Shown here one piece after another: positions 44,539 through 52,535 of a stretch of DNA of 64,000 bases; the stretch's first letter is position 1, and each line of letters begins with the position of its first letter. The position numbers and the translations under genes were made by a program. The notes beneath the pieces were generated by a model, which saw only the letters and a list, made by a program, of their open reading frames with translations, ran no database searches and was not told where the DNA came from. The DNA lies in contig NZ_JANZLA010000007.1 of the NCBI RefSeq assembly GCF_025770785.1, positions 1-64,000 on the forward strand, written 5' to 3'. This DNA comes from Cellulomonas sp. SG140 (GTDB taxonomy: Bacteria > Actinomycetota > Actinomycetes > Actinomycetales > Cellulomonadaceae).

Positions 44539-45360
44539 GTGGCGCGCAAGACGATCGTCATCACCGGTGCGAGCGACGGGATCGGCGCGGCCGCCGCCCG
44601 GGAGCTGGCCGCGGCCGGACACGAGGTGGTGGTGGTCGGCCGCGACCCGGACCGCACCCGGTCGGTCGCCGAGGAGCTGGACGCGGAGCACCACGTCGCC
44701 GACTTCACGCGGCTGGACGACGTCCGCGCGCTCGCGGCGGCGCTCGCCGCCGGCCACCGGCGCATCGACGTGCTGGCCAACAACGCCGGCGGGTTCAACG
44801 ACCGCCGCTACGTCACGCCGGACGGTCACGAGCGCACGTTCCAGGTGAACCACCTCGCGCCCTTCCTGCTGACGACGCTGCTGATCGACACGCTGGTCGA
44901 GTCGGTCGCCAGCGTGATCACCACGTCCAGCGTCGCGGCCCGCCGCGCCCGGGTGGACCTGGACGACCTGGACGCCCGGCACGGGTACTCGGCACAGCGC
45001 GCGTACGGCGCCAGCAAGCTGGAGAACATCCTGTTCACCCGTGAGCTGCACCGGCGCTACCACCGCCGAGGCATCTCCACCGCGACCTTCCACCCGGGCG
45101 GGGTGGCGACGAGCTTCGCGACGGACGCCGACCACCTGTGGGGGCGGGTCTACCGGTCGCCGCTGGGCCGACGGGCGATGATCGGGCCGGAGCGCGGCGC
45201 CGACACGCTCGTCTGGCTCGCCGAGGGCACCGCCGGCGAGGACTGGGTGTCCGGCCAGTACTGGGTCAAGCGCCGGATCGCCCGCACCAACCCGCTGGCG
45301 GCCGACCGCGACCTGGCCCGCGGCCTCTGGGAGGCCAGCGCCGCCATGGTGGAGGAGTAG
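44539..45360 (+). CDS. short-chain dehydrogenase/reductase
   Basis: A 273-residue SDR oxidoreductase. The Rossmann motif is TGASDGIGAAAARELAAAG (TGxxxGxG, about 8-26), followed by LANNAGG (NNAG), the Ser of TTSSVA, and YGASK (YxxxK, here R-A-Y-G-A-S-K). The region around ERTFQVNHLAPFLLT contains the catalytic Asn. The family is like the retinol-dehydrogenase/light-dependent protochlorophyllide-reductase branch. The substrate is unknown. The GTG at 44539 follows GGGGAGC. It converges with an NAD-dependent oxidoreductase gene. Confidence 0.92.
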   Translation: MARKTIVITGASDGIGAAAARELAAAGHEVVVVGRDPDRTRSVAEELDAEHHVADFTRLDDVRALAAALAAGHRRIDVLANNAGGFNDRRYVTPDGHERTFQVNHLAPFLLTTLLIDTLVESVASVITTSSVAARRARVDLDDLDARHGYSAQRAYGASKLENILFTRELHRRYHRRGISTATFHPGGVATSFATDADHLWGRVYRSPLGRRAMIGPERGADTLVWLAEGTAGEDWVSGQYWVKRRIARTNPLAADRDLARGLWEASAAMVEE

Positions 45361-45392
45361 CCGGTACCGCTCTCGTGGCGGCGGACGACGAC

Positions 45393-46322
45393 CTACGGCT
45401 GGGCGTGCCGGCCGCGCGTCGGCGCGTCGCCCTCGGTCCCGCCGGCCCCGCCCGGCCGCACGCGGAACGCCTCCACCACGGCGGCGATGTCCCGCGGCGT
45501 GCCGTGCTCGTCCACCGCGGCGGCGTAGGCGTGCTCGAGGGTCTCGACGAGCGCGGTCGGCGCACCGGCCCGCCGGGCCTCCGCCGCCACCAGCTCGAGG
45601 TCCTTGCGCAGACCGGCCAGCTCGAACTGCGGCTCGTAGTCGCCGGACAGCATCGCGGCGCCCTTGACGTGAGCGTACGGGCTGTCCGGCTGGCCGCCGT
45701 CGATCGCGTCGAGGAACAGCTGGGGGTCCAGGCCCCACACCTGCGCGAGCGCGACGGACTGCGCCACCCCGGCGGTCAGCGTGGCGATCCAGGCGTTGGT
45801 CACCAGCTTGAGCTGGGACGCCGGCCCGGGCCGGTCGGCCACCCAGACGGTCCGGTTGCCGATGGCGTCGAGCACCGGCTGCACGCGGGGACGCAGCTCC
45901 TCGGGACCGGACGCGAGCACCACGAGCTTGCCGGCCAGCGCCGGCTTGCGGGTGCCCAGCACCGGCGCGTCCACGAACGCCACGCCGTGCTGCTCGGCCA
46001 GCTCCGCCAGCCGGGCCGTCCCCTCGCTGCCGACGGTGCTCGACTGCACCCACACCGCGCCGGCGGGCATCGCCTCGATCGCGTCGCCCATCACGGCCGC
46101 GGCCGCGTCGGCGTCGAACAGCATGGTCAGCACCACGTCGGCCTCGCGCACCGCGTCGGCCGGGGAGTCGGCCACCTTCGCCCCGAGCTCGCCCAACGGC
46201 TCGGCCTTCTCGCGGCTGCGGTTCCAGACCGTCGTCGAGATCCCCGCCCGCAGCAGCGAGACGGCGAACCCGTACCCCATCGTGCCGGTGCCCAGCACGG
46301 TCACCCGCAGGTCTCCACTCAT
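45393..46322 (-). CDS. NAD(P)-dependent oxidoreductase, beta-hydroxyacid dehydrogenase family
   Basis: 309 residues. The N-terminal Rossmann domain starts VTVLGTGTMGYGFAVSLLRAG (GxGxMG), with NRSREKAEPL giving NADP specificity hints, and the substrate loop FVDAPVLGTRKPA in place of the usual DAPVSGG. LKLVTNAWI holds the catalytic Lys (K-x-x-x-N). A helical C-terminal dimer domain follows. This fits the 3-hydroxyisobutyrate dehydrogenase/glyoxylate reductase superfamily; the altered substrate loop leaves the substrate open. I use the ATG at 46322; a GTG 9 bp upstream lacks support. Confidence 0.88.
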   Translation of the reverse strand: MSGDLRVTVLGTGTMGYGFAVSLLRAGISTTVWNRSREKAEPLGELGAKVADSPADAVREADVVLTMLFDADAAAAVMGDAIEAMPAGAVWVQSSTVGSEGTARLAELAEQHGVAFVDAPVLGTRKPALAGKLVVLASGPEELRPRVQPVLDAIGNRTVWVADRPGPASQLKLVTNAWIATLTAGVAQSVALAQVWGLDPQLFLDAIDGGQPDSPYAHVKGAAMLSGDYEPQFELAGLRKDLELVAAEARRAGAPTALVETLEHAYAAAVDEHGTPRDIAAVVEAFRVRPGGAGGTEGDAPTRGRHAQP

Positions 46323-46400
46323 GGCACACACGGTCGCACCGACACGCCGTGCGCGCGCGCCGACGGAGTCGGTGAACCGGTCAGCCGCCGGGGGGAGCGC

Positions 46401-47243
46401 TCAGTCCTGGGGCACCCAGTTGAACTCGTCGGGGTCCGGTCCGGTGCGCATGCCGCGGTCCAGGGCCTCGATCGCCGCCATCTCCTCCTCGGCGAGCTCG
46501 AAGTCGAACAGCGCCAGGTTCTCGTCCATGCGCTCGCGGTGCGTCGTCTTGGGGAACACCACGTCACCGCGCTGCAGGTGCCAGCGCAGCGCCACCTGGG
46601 CGGGCGTGCGGCCGTGCGCGCCGCCGATCCGCACCAGCTCGGGGTCGCCGAGCACCTTGCCCTGCGCGATGGGTGACCAGGCCTCGGTGACGATGCCGTG
46701 CTCGCGGCCGTAGGCGCGCAGCGGGTTCTGGGAGAGGTACGGGTGCACCTCGATCTGGTTCACCGCCGGAGTGACCGTGGACGTCTCGGCCAGCCGACGC
46801 AGGTGGTGCTCGTGGAAGTTCGAGACGCCGATCGCCCGGATCCGACCCGTGGCGTAGAGCGCCTCGAGGGCCTGCCAGGTGTCGACGAAGTCCCCGACCT
46901 TGGGCAGCGGCCAGTGGATGAGGAACAGGTCGACGTACGGCGTGCCGAGCGCCTCAAGGGTCCGCTCGAACGCGTCGTGGGCCGCCTGCGGCTCGTGGAA
47001 CCCGTTGTTCAGCTTGCTGGTGATGAAGACGTCGGAGCGGTCGAGGCCGGACCGCGCGAGCGCCTCCCCGACCCCGGCCTCGTTCTTGTACATCTGCGCG
47101 GTGTCGATGTGCCGGTAGCCGGCGTCGAACGCGTCGAGCACCACGTCCGCCGTCCGGGCCGGCTCCACCTGGAACACCCCGAAGCCGAGCTGGGGGATCT
47201 CCACCCCGTTGTTGAGGGTCAGGTTCGGCACGACGGCAGGCAC
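46401..47243 (-). CDS. aldo/keto reductase (2,5-diketo-D-gluconate reductase-like)
   Basis: A 280-residue NADPH-dependent TIM-barrel reductase of the AKR5 type. The catalytic tetrad is visible: Asp and Tyr in DAGYRHIDTAQMYKNE, Lys in FITSKLNN and His in FLIHWPLP. The cofactor-binding end includes VFPKTTHRERMDENL. The start LNNGVEIPQLGFGVFQV is diagnostic. The GTG at 47243 follows GGAGCCACC. It lies 78 bp upstream of the oxidoreductase gene on the same strand, so the two may be co-transcribed. Confidence 0.94.
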   Translation of the reverse strand: MPAVVPNLTLNNGVEIPQLGFGVFQVEPARTADVVLDAFDAGYRHIDTAQMYKNEAGVGEALARSGLDRSDVFITSKLNNGFHEPQAAHDAFERTLEALGTPYVDLFLIHWPLPKVGDFVDTWQALEALYATGRIRAIGVSNFHEHHLRRLAETSTVTPAVNQIEVHPYLSQNPLRAYGREHGIVTEAWSPIAQGKVLGDPELVRIGGAHGRTPAQVALRWHLQRGDVVFPKTTHRERMDENLALFDFELAEEEMAAIEALDRGMRTGPDPDEFNWVPQD

Positions 47244-47393
47244 GGTGGCTCCTTCACGAGCGGCGACGACAGGGCTTCGGGTGCGTCCATCAGACCGCTG
47301 ATCGGGCGCGACCGCCAGGCAGCGGGCGTGGACCGCACGTCGGACGGCGACGGCGGCGGGAAGGGGGAGACGCCGGGCGCCGACCGTCGGCGG

Positions 47394-48086
47394 TCAGGCC
47401 GCGCGGACCGCCGCAGCCTCGCGCGCCGGCCGCAGCATCGGCACGATCCACGGGCCGTCGTCGCCGGCCAGCGACACCTGCGCGCCCGTCTCCTCGTAGC
47501 CCATCTCGGCGTAGTACGCGACGTTCTCCGGCTTGGTCGTCTCCAGGTACGACCGCTCCCCGGCCTCGTCCGCCAGCGCGAACGCCTGCTGGATCAGCCG
47601 GTAGCCGCGCCCCGCGCGCTGCAGGTCGGGCCGCACGCCCAGCGCCTCGACGTACCAGGCGTCCGTCGGCACCCCGCTGGAGGTCAACGTGCCGAACCGG
47701 GCGATGCCCCGGCTGTGCTCGCGCGTGATGGTCGCCATCCGGGCGATGCGCAGCCCCTGCCGCAGCCAGCGGGCGGTGCTCATCGGATAGGTGTGCGGCG
47801 GGTAGATGGCGATGGCGCCCGTGACCACCGACCCGATGCGGGTGATGTAGGCGCGGCCGTGGTTGATCGCGTCGTCCAGCGTCATCCGGTAGAGGGCCTG
47901 CAGCTCCAGCTCGCGGCGTCTCGGGTCGGGGAACAGGTGCCGGTAGCCCGGGTCGTCCGCCAGCGCCGCAGCGAGCACCTGCGCGGCGCCGCGCCGGTCC
48001 GCCTCCGTCAGCGGGACCAGCACGTCCGGCGTCGTCCGGACCGTGTGCACCCGCGCCGCCTTGCGCTCGGTGCCCTCCGTGACCAT
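47394..48086 (-). CDS. GNAT family N-acetyltransferase
   Basis: 230 residues. The acetyl-CoA-binding motif is present as LGVRPDLQRAGRGYRLIQQAFALADEAG, in which the usual Q/R-x-x-G-x-G reads QRAGRG, and YAEMGYEETG is the C-terminal motif. The domain spans roughly 25-215, with an N-terminal HLFPDPRRR segment common in the actinobacterial subfamily. The start is uncertain: ATG at 48086 has no ribosome site and overlaps a TATGGT sequence; an in-frame GTG codon 13 (before HTVRTTPD) is an alternative. The substrate is unknown. Confidence 0.85.
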   Translation of the reverse strand: MVTEGTERKAARVHTVRTTPDVLVPLTEADRRGAAQVLAAALADDPGYRHLFPDPRRRELELQALYRMTLDDAINHGRAYITRIGSVVTGAIAIYPPHTYPMSTARWLRQGLRIARMATITREHSRGIARFGTLTSSGVPTDAWYVEALGVRPDLQRAGRGYRLIQQAFALADEAGERSYLETTKPENVAYYAEMGYEETGAQVSLAGDDGPWIVPMLRPAREAAAVRAA

Positions 48087-48249
48087 AGGCGCATGATCAC
48101 CCGGACGTTCGTCCAGGTGCAACACCGGGCTGTGACTCGGAGAGCCGTTCGGGTGACGGGCGTGGACCGCGGCGCCCGGTTCGTCGTCGCAGGTCCGACG
48201 TGGTGGGATGTGCGCACGGCGACGGAGCCGACGACGAGCAGGAGGCCGG

Positions 48250-48942
48250 ATGACCCCCGTGCGGCAGACCCTGGGCACCCGGGTGCGCCGCGTGGCCGCC
48301 CGGACGTTCTGGCTGGTGAGCCGGTGGCGGCTGGTCACGGAGCGGGTGCCGGTGGACGGCACCGGCGTGCTGATCGGCGCCCCGCACACGTCCAACTGGG
48401 ACTTCGTGCTGATGCTGGCGATCGCCTGGGAGGCCGGCCTGCCCCTGCGCTGGCTCGGCAAGCACACCCTGTTCCGGGGCGCCGCGGGTCCCCTGATGCG
48501 CGCGCTCGGCGGCATCCCGGTGGACCGTCGGGACCCCACCGGCCTGGTCGATGCGGTGGTGGCTCGGCTGCGGGCCGGTGAGCGGTTCTACCTCGTCGTG
48601 ACCCCCGAGGGGACGCGCTCCGGGAGCGGCTGGAAGTCGGGGTTCTACCGGATCGCCCGCGCCGCGGACCTGCCCGTCACCCTCGGCTACGTCGACCGGA
48701 CCACGATGACCACCGGCCTGGGCCCGACCCTGCGGCTCACCGGGGACGTGCCGGCGGACATGGACCGCATCCGCGGGTTCTACGCGGACAAGTCCGGCTT
48801 CGCGCCGCGGCGGCGCACGGAGCCGCGGCTGCGCGACGAGGGCGGCGCTGCCCCGACCGTGGACCCCGCACCTCGCACCGCGGGCCCCGCCGCCCCCCGG
48901 CCGCCCGCTGCTCCGGATGCGGGTGCGCCGAACCCGACCTAG
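48250..48942 (+). CDS. 1-acyl-sn-glycerol-3-phosphate acyltransferase-like protein
   Basis: A 230-residue PlsC-family protein. The HX4D motif appears as HTSNWD (in IGAPHTSNWDFVLML), and the second conserved block is TPEGTRSGSGWKSGFYRIA (EGTR). The motif GGIPVDRR lies between. It is shorter than canonical PlsC and lacks a clear membrane helix, matching the soluble-like actinobacterial group. A disordered Pro/Ala tail of about 45 residues ends the protein. AGGAGGCC precedes the ATG. It may acylate lysophosphatidate in phospholipid synthesis; the acceptor is not proven. Confidence 0.87.
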   Translation: MTPVRQTLGTRVRRVAARTFWLVSRWRLVTERVPVDGTGVLIGAPHTSNWDFVLMLAIAWEAGLPLRWLGKHTLFRGAAGPLMRALGGIPVDRRDPTGLVDAVVARLRAGERFYLVVTPEGTRSGSGWKSGFYRIARAADLPVTLGYVDRTTMTTGLGPTLRLTGDVPADMDRIRGFYADKSGFAPRRRTEPRLRDEGGAAPTVDPAPRTAGPAAPRPPAAPDAGAPNPT

Positions 48943-48995
48943 CGTCGACCGGGTCGGCCGTCGGACGACGGCAGCGAGCAGGAGGGGAGCAGCCG

Positions 48996-49166
48996 ATGGG
49001 ACTCGACGACAAGATCCGTCACCAGGCCCAGGAGGCCAAGGGCAAGGTCGAGCAGGGCGTCGGTCGCGCGACCGAGGACGACCGCCTCGAGGCCGAGGGC
49101 AAGAAGGACGAGGCGGTGGGCGAGCTCAAGCAGGAGGGCGACCGCCTCAAGGACAAGCTGTCCTGA
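48996..49166 (+). CDS. CsbD family stress-response protein
   Basis: A 56-residue hydrophilic, helical protein of the CsbD type: MGLDDKIRHQAQEAKGKVEQ, then GRATEDDRLEAEGKKDEAVG and a Lys/Asp-rich end. CsbD proteins are strongly induced by general stress (sigma-B in Bacillus); the molecular role is unknown. GGAGGGGAGC precedes the ATG. TAGCGT at 48940-48945, overlapping the stop of the acyltransferase gene, is a possible -10 giving a leader of about 44 nt. A perfect hairpin terminator follows. Confidence 0.92.
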   Translation: MGLDDKIRHQAQEAKGKVEQGVGRATEDDRLEAEGKKDEAVGELKQEGDRLKDKLS

Positions 49167-49177
49167 TTCCCGCAGCG

Positions 49178-49207
49178 CGCCCCGGCACCGACGTCGGTGC
49201 CGGGGCG
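49178..49207. terminator. perfect 30-bp palindromic terminator after csbD
   Basis: A 30-bp perfect inverted repeat centred on ACGT, 11 bp after the csbD stop. It forms a 13-bp stem with a 4-nt loop. There is no U-tract. It separates csbD from the riboswitch region. Confidence 0.75.
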
Positions 49208-49427
49208 TCGTGGCGTTCCGGGTCGGTCGGCAACGCGTTCCGCTCAGCCGCCGTCACAAGGCCGTCGCGGGCGGTCGGATTGTGCCGACTCGCCGTCACA
49301 ATGCTGCCCGAAGTGTCCTTACATGCCCGATTGACTCTCCGACCAGGACTGACGTCCTGCGGGTGAAAAAGCACCAAGTGCCCGAATTGAGGAGTCTGAA
49401 GGCCTTCCGGCGGTCCTTGTCATCATC

Positions 49428-49433
49428 TACTGT
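49428..49433 (+). promoter_or_regulatory. -10 element candidate for the riboswitch transcript
   Basis: TACTGT lies about 14 bp before the first aptamer bases, so transcription would begin near 49440, just at the 5' side of the aptamer. The -35 region (TTCCGG near 49405) is poor. Confidence 0.4.
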
Positions 49434-49439
49434 CTGGTC

Positions 49440-49520
49440 TGTCAGCGAATGGGCAAACCCTCCGCAAGGGGGGGACGCAAAGCCACGGGACCCTCGAGGT
49501 CAGCCGGGCTACCGAACAGG
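49440..49520 (+). ncRNA. cyclic di-GMP-I (GEMM) riboswitch aptamer
   Basis: The conserved GEMM-I core is present in order: GGGCAAACC (49450-49458), a CGCAAG tetraloop-type turn, GGGGACGCAAAGCC (49471-49484), the ACGGGACC…GGT hairpin, and CAGCCGGGCTACCG (49501-49514). These are the GGGCAAACC, GGGACGCAAAGCC and AGCCGGGUUACCG signatures of the class. Flanking UCUGU (5') and ACAGG (3') can form P1. The receptor and loop are both kept, so ligand binding is likely. The family usually precedes genes for secreted enzymes, motility or cell-wall functions; here it precedes a 48-codon frame. Confidence 0.88.
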
Positions 49521-49532
49521 CAGGACGGTCAC

Positions 49533-49679
49533 ATGGACCAGCGAGGATCGGCAGCAGAACCGGTCAACACGCCCCTCCAGCCCCTCTCCACACCGATCGC
49601 GCGTGTGCAGTCGTGGGCTGGCGTAGCGGCCAAGATCGGCGCGGGGACAGTGATCCCCCACCAGGACCTCGCCGCCTGA
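49533..49679 (+). CDS. 48-residue small ORF directly downstream of the c-di-GMP riboswitch
   Basis: ATG at 49533, 18 nt after the aptamer core ends, with AGGACGG 4 nt upstream as a possible ribosome site. It encodes 48 residues beginning MDQRGSAAEPVNTPLQP and ending VIPHQDLAA. I recognise no family. The N-half is polar with Pro and Thr; the C-half (VQSWAGVAAKIGAGTVIP) could form a short amphipathic or hydrophobic helix. There is no signal peptide. The same frame reaches back through the aptamer to an ATG at 49449, which I reject because it is inside the riboswitch core. It could be the regulated gene, a remnant of a larger one, or chance. Confidence 0.5.
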   Translation: MDQRGSAAEPVNTPLQPLSTPIARVQSWAGVAAKIGAGTVIPHQDLAA

Positions 49680-49814
49680 GGACCACCGCGCGCTGAGAAC
49701 CACCGTGCGCCGTCGGCGCGCTGCGACATCGTCGTTGCCGCACGTCGTCGGGTCGCTGGGTGCCGTCCGGCTCGGTGAGCACCGTCCGGTGAGGCGTCTG
49801 ACGCCGCGAGTCGA
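49680..49814 (+). other. 135-bp spacer after the small ORF
   Basis: Converges on the flippase–pseudokinase gene. Short inverted repeats (GCGCC-GTC-GGCGC near 49708, and GGCGTC-T-GACGCC near 49794) might end transcription, but none is convincing. Confidence 0.35.
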
Positions 49815-52379
49815 CTAGAGCTCGCCGAGCTTCTGCAGCCGCCGCATGGCCACCCAGCCCAGCGGGATGCGCAACCAGTACGTCAGCACCCGGAACAGCA
49901 CCGCGACGGACAGTGCGACACCGGGGTTGAGCCCGACGACGGCGCCGAGGCTGGCCGTCAGCGCGGCCTCCACCGTGCCGACACCCCCCGGGGTCGGCAC
50001 CAGCGAGCCCGCCGTCGTGCCCGCGAGGTACACGATCGCCACCTTGACCAGGCTGGCGTTCTGGCCGAGCGCCGCGAGGCTCGCGTCGAACGCGAGCACG
50101 TAGCCCATGGTCATCACGGTGCTGCCCAGCAGGCCCAGGCCCAGGCGGGTCGGCTGGCCGATCACCTGGATGAACCGCGGCCACGTCTGCCGCAGCGTCG
50201 GCATCGCCTTGGCCAGCGCCCACTGCCGCACGCGCGGCACCAGCAGCGCGGCGGCCACCAGGCCGGCGACGGCGGCGACGACCACCAGCACCACCGGAGA
50301 GACGGGCAGGGCGGACTGCTGCTGGGTGCCGGAGAGCAGGGACAGGACCAGCAGCAGGAGCACGGTGACGACGAACTGCGTCACCTGCACCAGCGCGACG
50401 GTGGCCGCCGCGAGGGTGGCCCCGACGCCACGCTTGGTCAGCGTGCGCAGGTTGAGCGCCGCGGGCCCGATGCCGGCAGGGGCCGCCAGCGCGACGAACG
50501 TGCCCGCCGTCTGCACCAGGGTGGCTCGCCACAGCGGGACCTTGACGGGGCTGAACGCGACCAGCGCCAGCGCCCCGCCGAGCAGCGTCATCAGGCCCAG
50601 CGCATAGGCCAGCACCGAGTACCGCCAGTCGCTGGCGCGCAGGGCGGCCGCGATCTCGTTCACGTTGATCGTCGTGAGCACCACGAACACCGCCACCACC
50701 GTGACGATGATCGTCAGCAGCGTCCGGGCGCCGAACCGCACCAGCTGCTGCGGCTCCACGTCGGCCTGCGGCAGCCGCGCGACCAGCGCCTCCCGGACCT
50801 CCGCCAGCACCTCCTTGTGCTGGCGCATCGCCTCGCGCGTCTGCCGCGGCAGGGCGATGGTCTGCAGCAGCGGACCGATGGCGGCCACGTCGGCGGCGTC
50901 CAGCGCGTCGGCCGCCGACCGCACGGCCCGGTCGGCACCGACCCGCAGCGCCAGCAGGGCGAGCACCTGCATCAGGTCCATGCGGCGGGCCAGCTCGGAG
51001 GACGCCACGTCGCCCTGCTCCCACCCGGTGAGCCACACCCGCGGGACACCGTGCGAGACGGGGCCGACGACGATGTTGTCGCTGGTCACGGAGCGGTGGG
51101 CGATGCCGGCCGTGTGGGCGCGGCGCAGCTGGGCCCACACCGCACGCAGCAGCTCGTCGGTCAGCCGGGCGTCCGGCAGGTCGGTCAGCGGGACGCCGCC
51201 GTGCGGGTGGTCCAGCAGCAGCAGCATCGAGTCGGCGTTCTCGCCGATCCGCAGCAGGCCGGGGGTGTCCACGCCGGCGGCCTCGGCGGCGTAGGAGAGC
51301 AGGGCGGCACGCTCGGCGGCCTGGCGCAGGGACACCACCGACCGGCCCTCGAGACCGCGCAGCCGCAGGCTGCGCCACAGGCGGGCCAACGAGCCGACCA
51401 CCTGTCGGTCGCGGTCGAGGACCACCAGGTCGAGCACCTCGTCGTACGCCGTCTCGACGCGGTACACGCGGGTGCCGGACGAGCGGGCCAGTGCTGCGGA
51501 GGCCGGGTCGGGATCGGGCAGCGGCGGGTACCGGTCGCGGTGCGGTGCCGCGGCGGTCTCCTGGTCCGGCACCCGCACCAGCCGCCGCGGCGTGTAGCCG
51601 GCCCGGCGCACGCCGACCGCGAGGTCCTCGCCGTACGCGCGCTGCGGGGCGACGCCGGACACGTACCGGACGGCCATCCCGACGATCCGGCCCAGCAGCA
51701 CCGACACCGCGACGCCCGGCAGGGACACCTGCGCGGTGATCAGGGTGATGCCGACGGCCACCCACAGGGCGTTCCAGCCCCACCGCACCGAGGCGCTGAC
51801 CCGGGACCCGGCGACGGTCAGCACCCCCGCCGCCAGTGCGGCGTACGCCGGCAGCGTCAGCTGCCAGCCGGTACCGACGCGGATCGACAGGTTCTGGGCC
51901 AGGTCGGTGGCGGTCAGACCGCTGATCAGCCAGTGCGCGCCGGCGTTCAGCGCGAGCGCCGCAGCACCGCCGGCCATCGTCTCGAGCAGCAGCCGCCCGC
52001 GCCGGCGCAGCGCCTGCTCGCCGAGCACCAGCAGCGGAACCGCCAGCGTGATCAGCCCCACCAGGGCGTTCACCGGGACGAAGAGGATGCGGCGCAGCAG
52101 GGTGGCGAAGCCCTGGACGTCCTCCGCGACACCGGAGGTGGTGTTGTGCGCGTACGACGCCAGCGCCAGCACCAGCGCCACGCCGAGCACCCCGAGCACC
52201 ACGCCCAGCAGGTCGCTGGGGTGCTGCACGCGCGACGTCGGGACGTCGATCACCTCGACGGGCGGAGGTGGTACCGCCGTGTGCAGCCGGAGGGTCGGCT
52301 GCTCGTGCGGGTCGGTGCCGGGCACGTCCTGCGCCGTGTCGTCCGCACGGGCGCCGGGCCCGGAGGACTGGGCGGTCAT
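49815..52379 (-). CDS. flippase-like lysylphosphatidylglycerol synthase TM-domain protein with internal pseudokinase
   Basis: 854 residues. A disordered N-terminus (1-55) leads to about six helices (55-240). A kinase-like cytoplasmic domain spans about 290-520: GIAHRSVTSDN stands where HRDxKxxN would be, and TGWEQGD where DFG would be, so the catalytic Asp and DFG are lost. A second membrane block (about 540-850) carries the LPG_synthase_TM/UPF0104 signature, with TFVALAAPAGIGPAALNLR and AGTTAGSLVPTPGGVGTVEAAL. The transferase domain of true MprF is absent, so this is a flippase-type module linked to a regulator. TAGACT lies 7 nt before the ATG, with no ribosome site. Confidence 0.85.
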   Translation of the reverse strand: MTAQSSGPGARADDTAQDVPGTDPHEQPTLRLHTAVPPPPVEVIDVPTSRVQHPSDLLGVVLGVLGVALVLALASYAHNTTSGVAEDVQGFATLLRRILFVPVNALVGLITLAVPLLVLGEQALRRRGRLLLETMAGGAAALALNAGAHWLISGLTATDLAQNLSIRVGTGWQLTLPAYAALAAGVLTVAGSRVSASVRWGWNALWVAVGITLITAQVSLPGVAVSVLLGRIVGMAVRYVSGVAPQRAYGEDLAVGVRRAGYTPRRLVRVPDQETAAAPHRDRYPPLPDPDPASAALARSSGTRVYRVETAYDEVLDLVVLDRDRQVVGSLARLWRSLRLRGLEGRSVVSLRQAAERAALLSYAAEAAGVDTPGLLRIGENADSMLLLLDHPHGGVPLTDLPDARLTDELLRAVWAQLRRAHTAGIAHRSVTSDNIVVGPVSHGVPRVWLTGWEQGDVASSELARRMDLMQVLALLALRVGADRAVRSAADALDAADVAAIGPLLQTIALPRQTREAMRQHKEVLAEVREALVARLPQADVEPQQLVRFGARTLLTIIVTVVAVFVVLTTINVNEIAAALRASDWRYSVLAYALGLMTLLGGALALVAFSPVKVPLWRATLVQTAGTFVALAAPAGIGPAALNLRTLTKRGVGATLAAATVALVQVTQFVVTVLLLLVLSLLSGTQQQSALPVSPVVLVVVAAVAGLVAAALLVPRVRQWALAKAMPTLRQTWPRFIQVIGQPTRLGLGLLGSTVMTMGYVLAFDASLAALGQNASLVKVAIVYLAGTTAGSLVPTPGGVGTVEAALTASLGAVVGLNPGVALSVAVLFRVLTYWLRIPLGWVAMRRLQKLGEL

Positions 52380-52535
52380 GCGGGCGAGTCTAGGCAGGGG
52401 ACCCTCACCGACGCGGTCGGTCGGCGCGGGTTCCGCGAGCCGTCAGCCGGGCGCTCGGGACAGGCCGGGAGCGGTCCTGGGGCGCTCGGGACGATGCGTG
52501 CGCGGAGCGGTCAGGACGATGCGTGCGCGGAGAGC

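Noticed and set aside
49449..49679. 76-codon version of the small ORF starting inside the riboswitch
   Set aside because: Its ATG overlaps the GGGCAAACC core of the aptamer, so the first 28 codons are structural RNA. The ATG at 49533 is the only sensible start.
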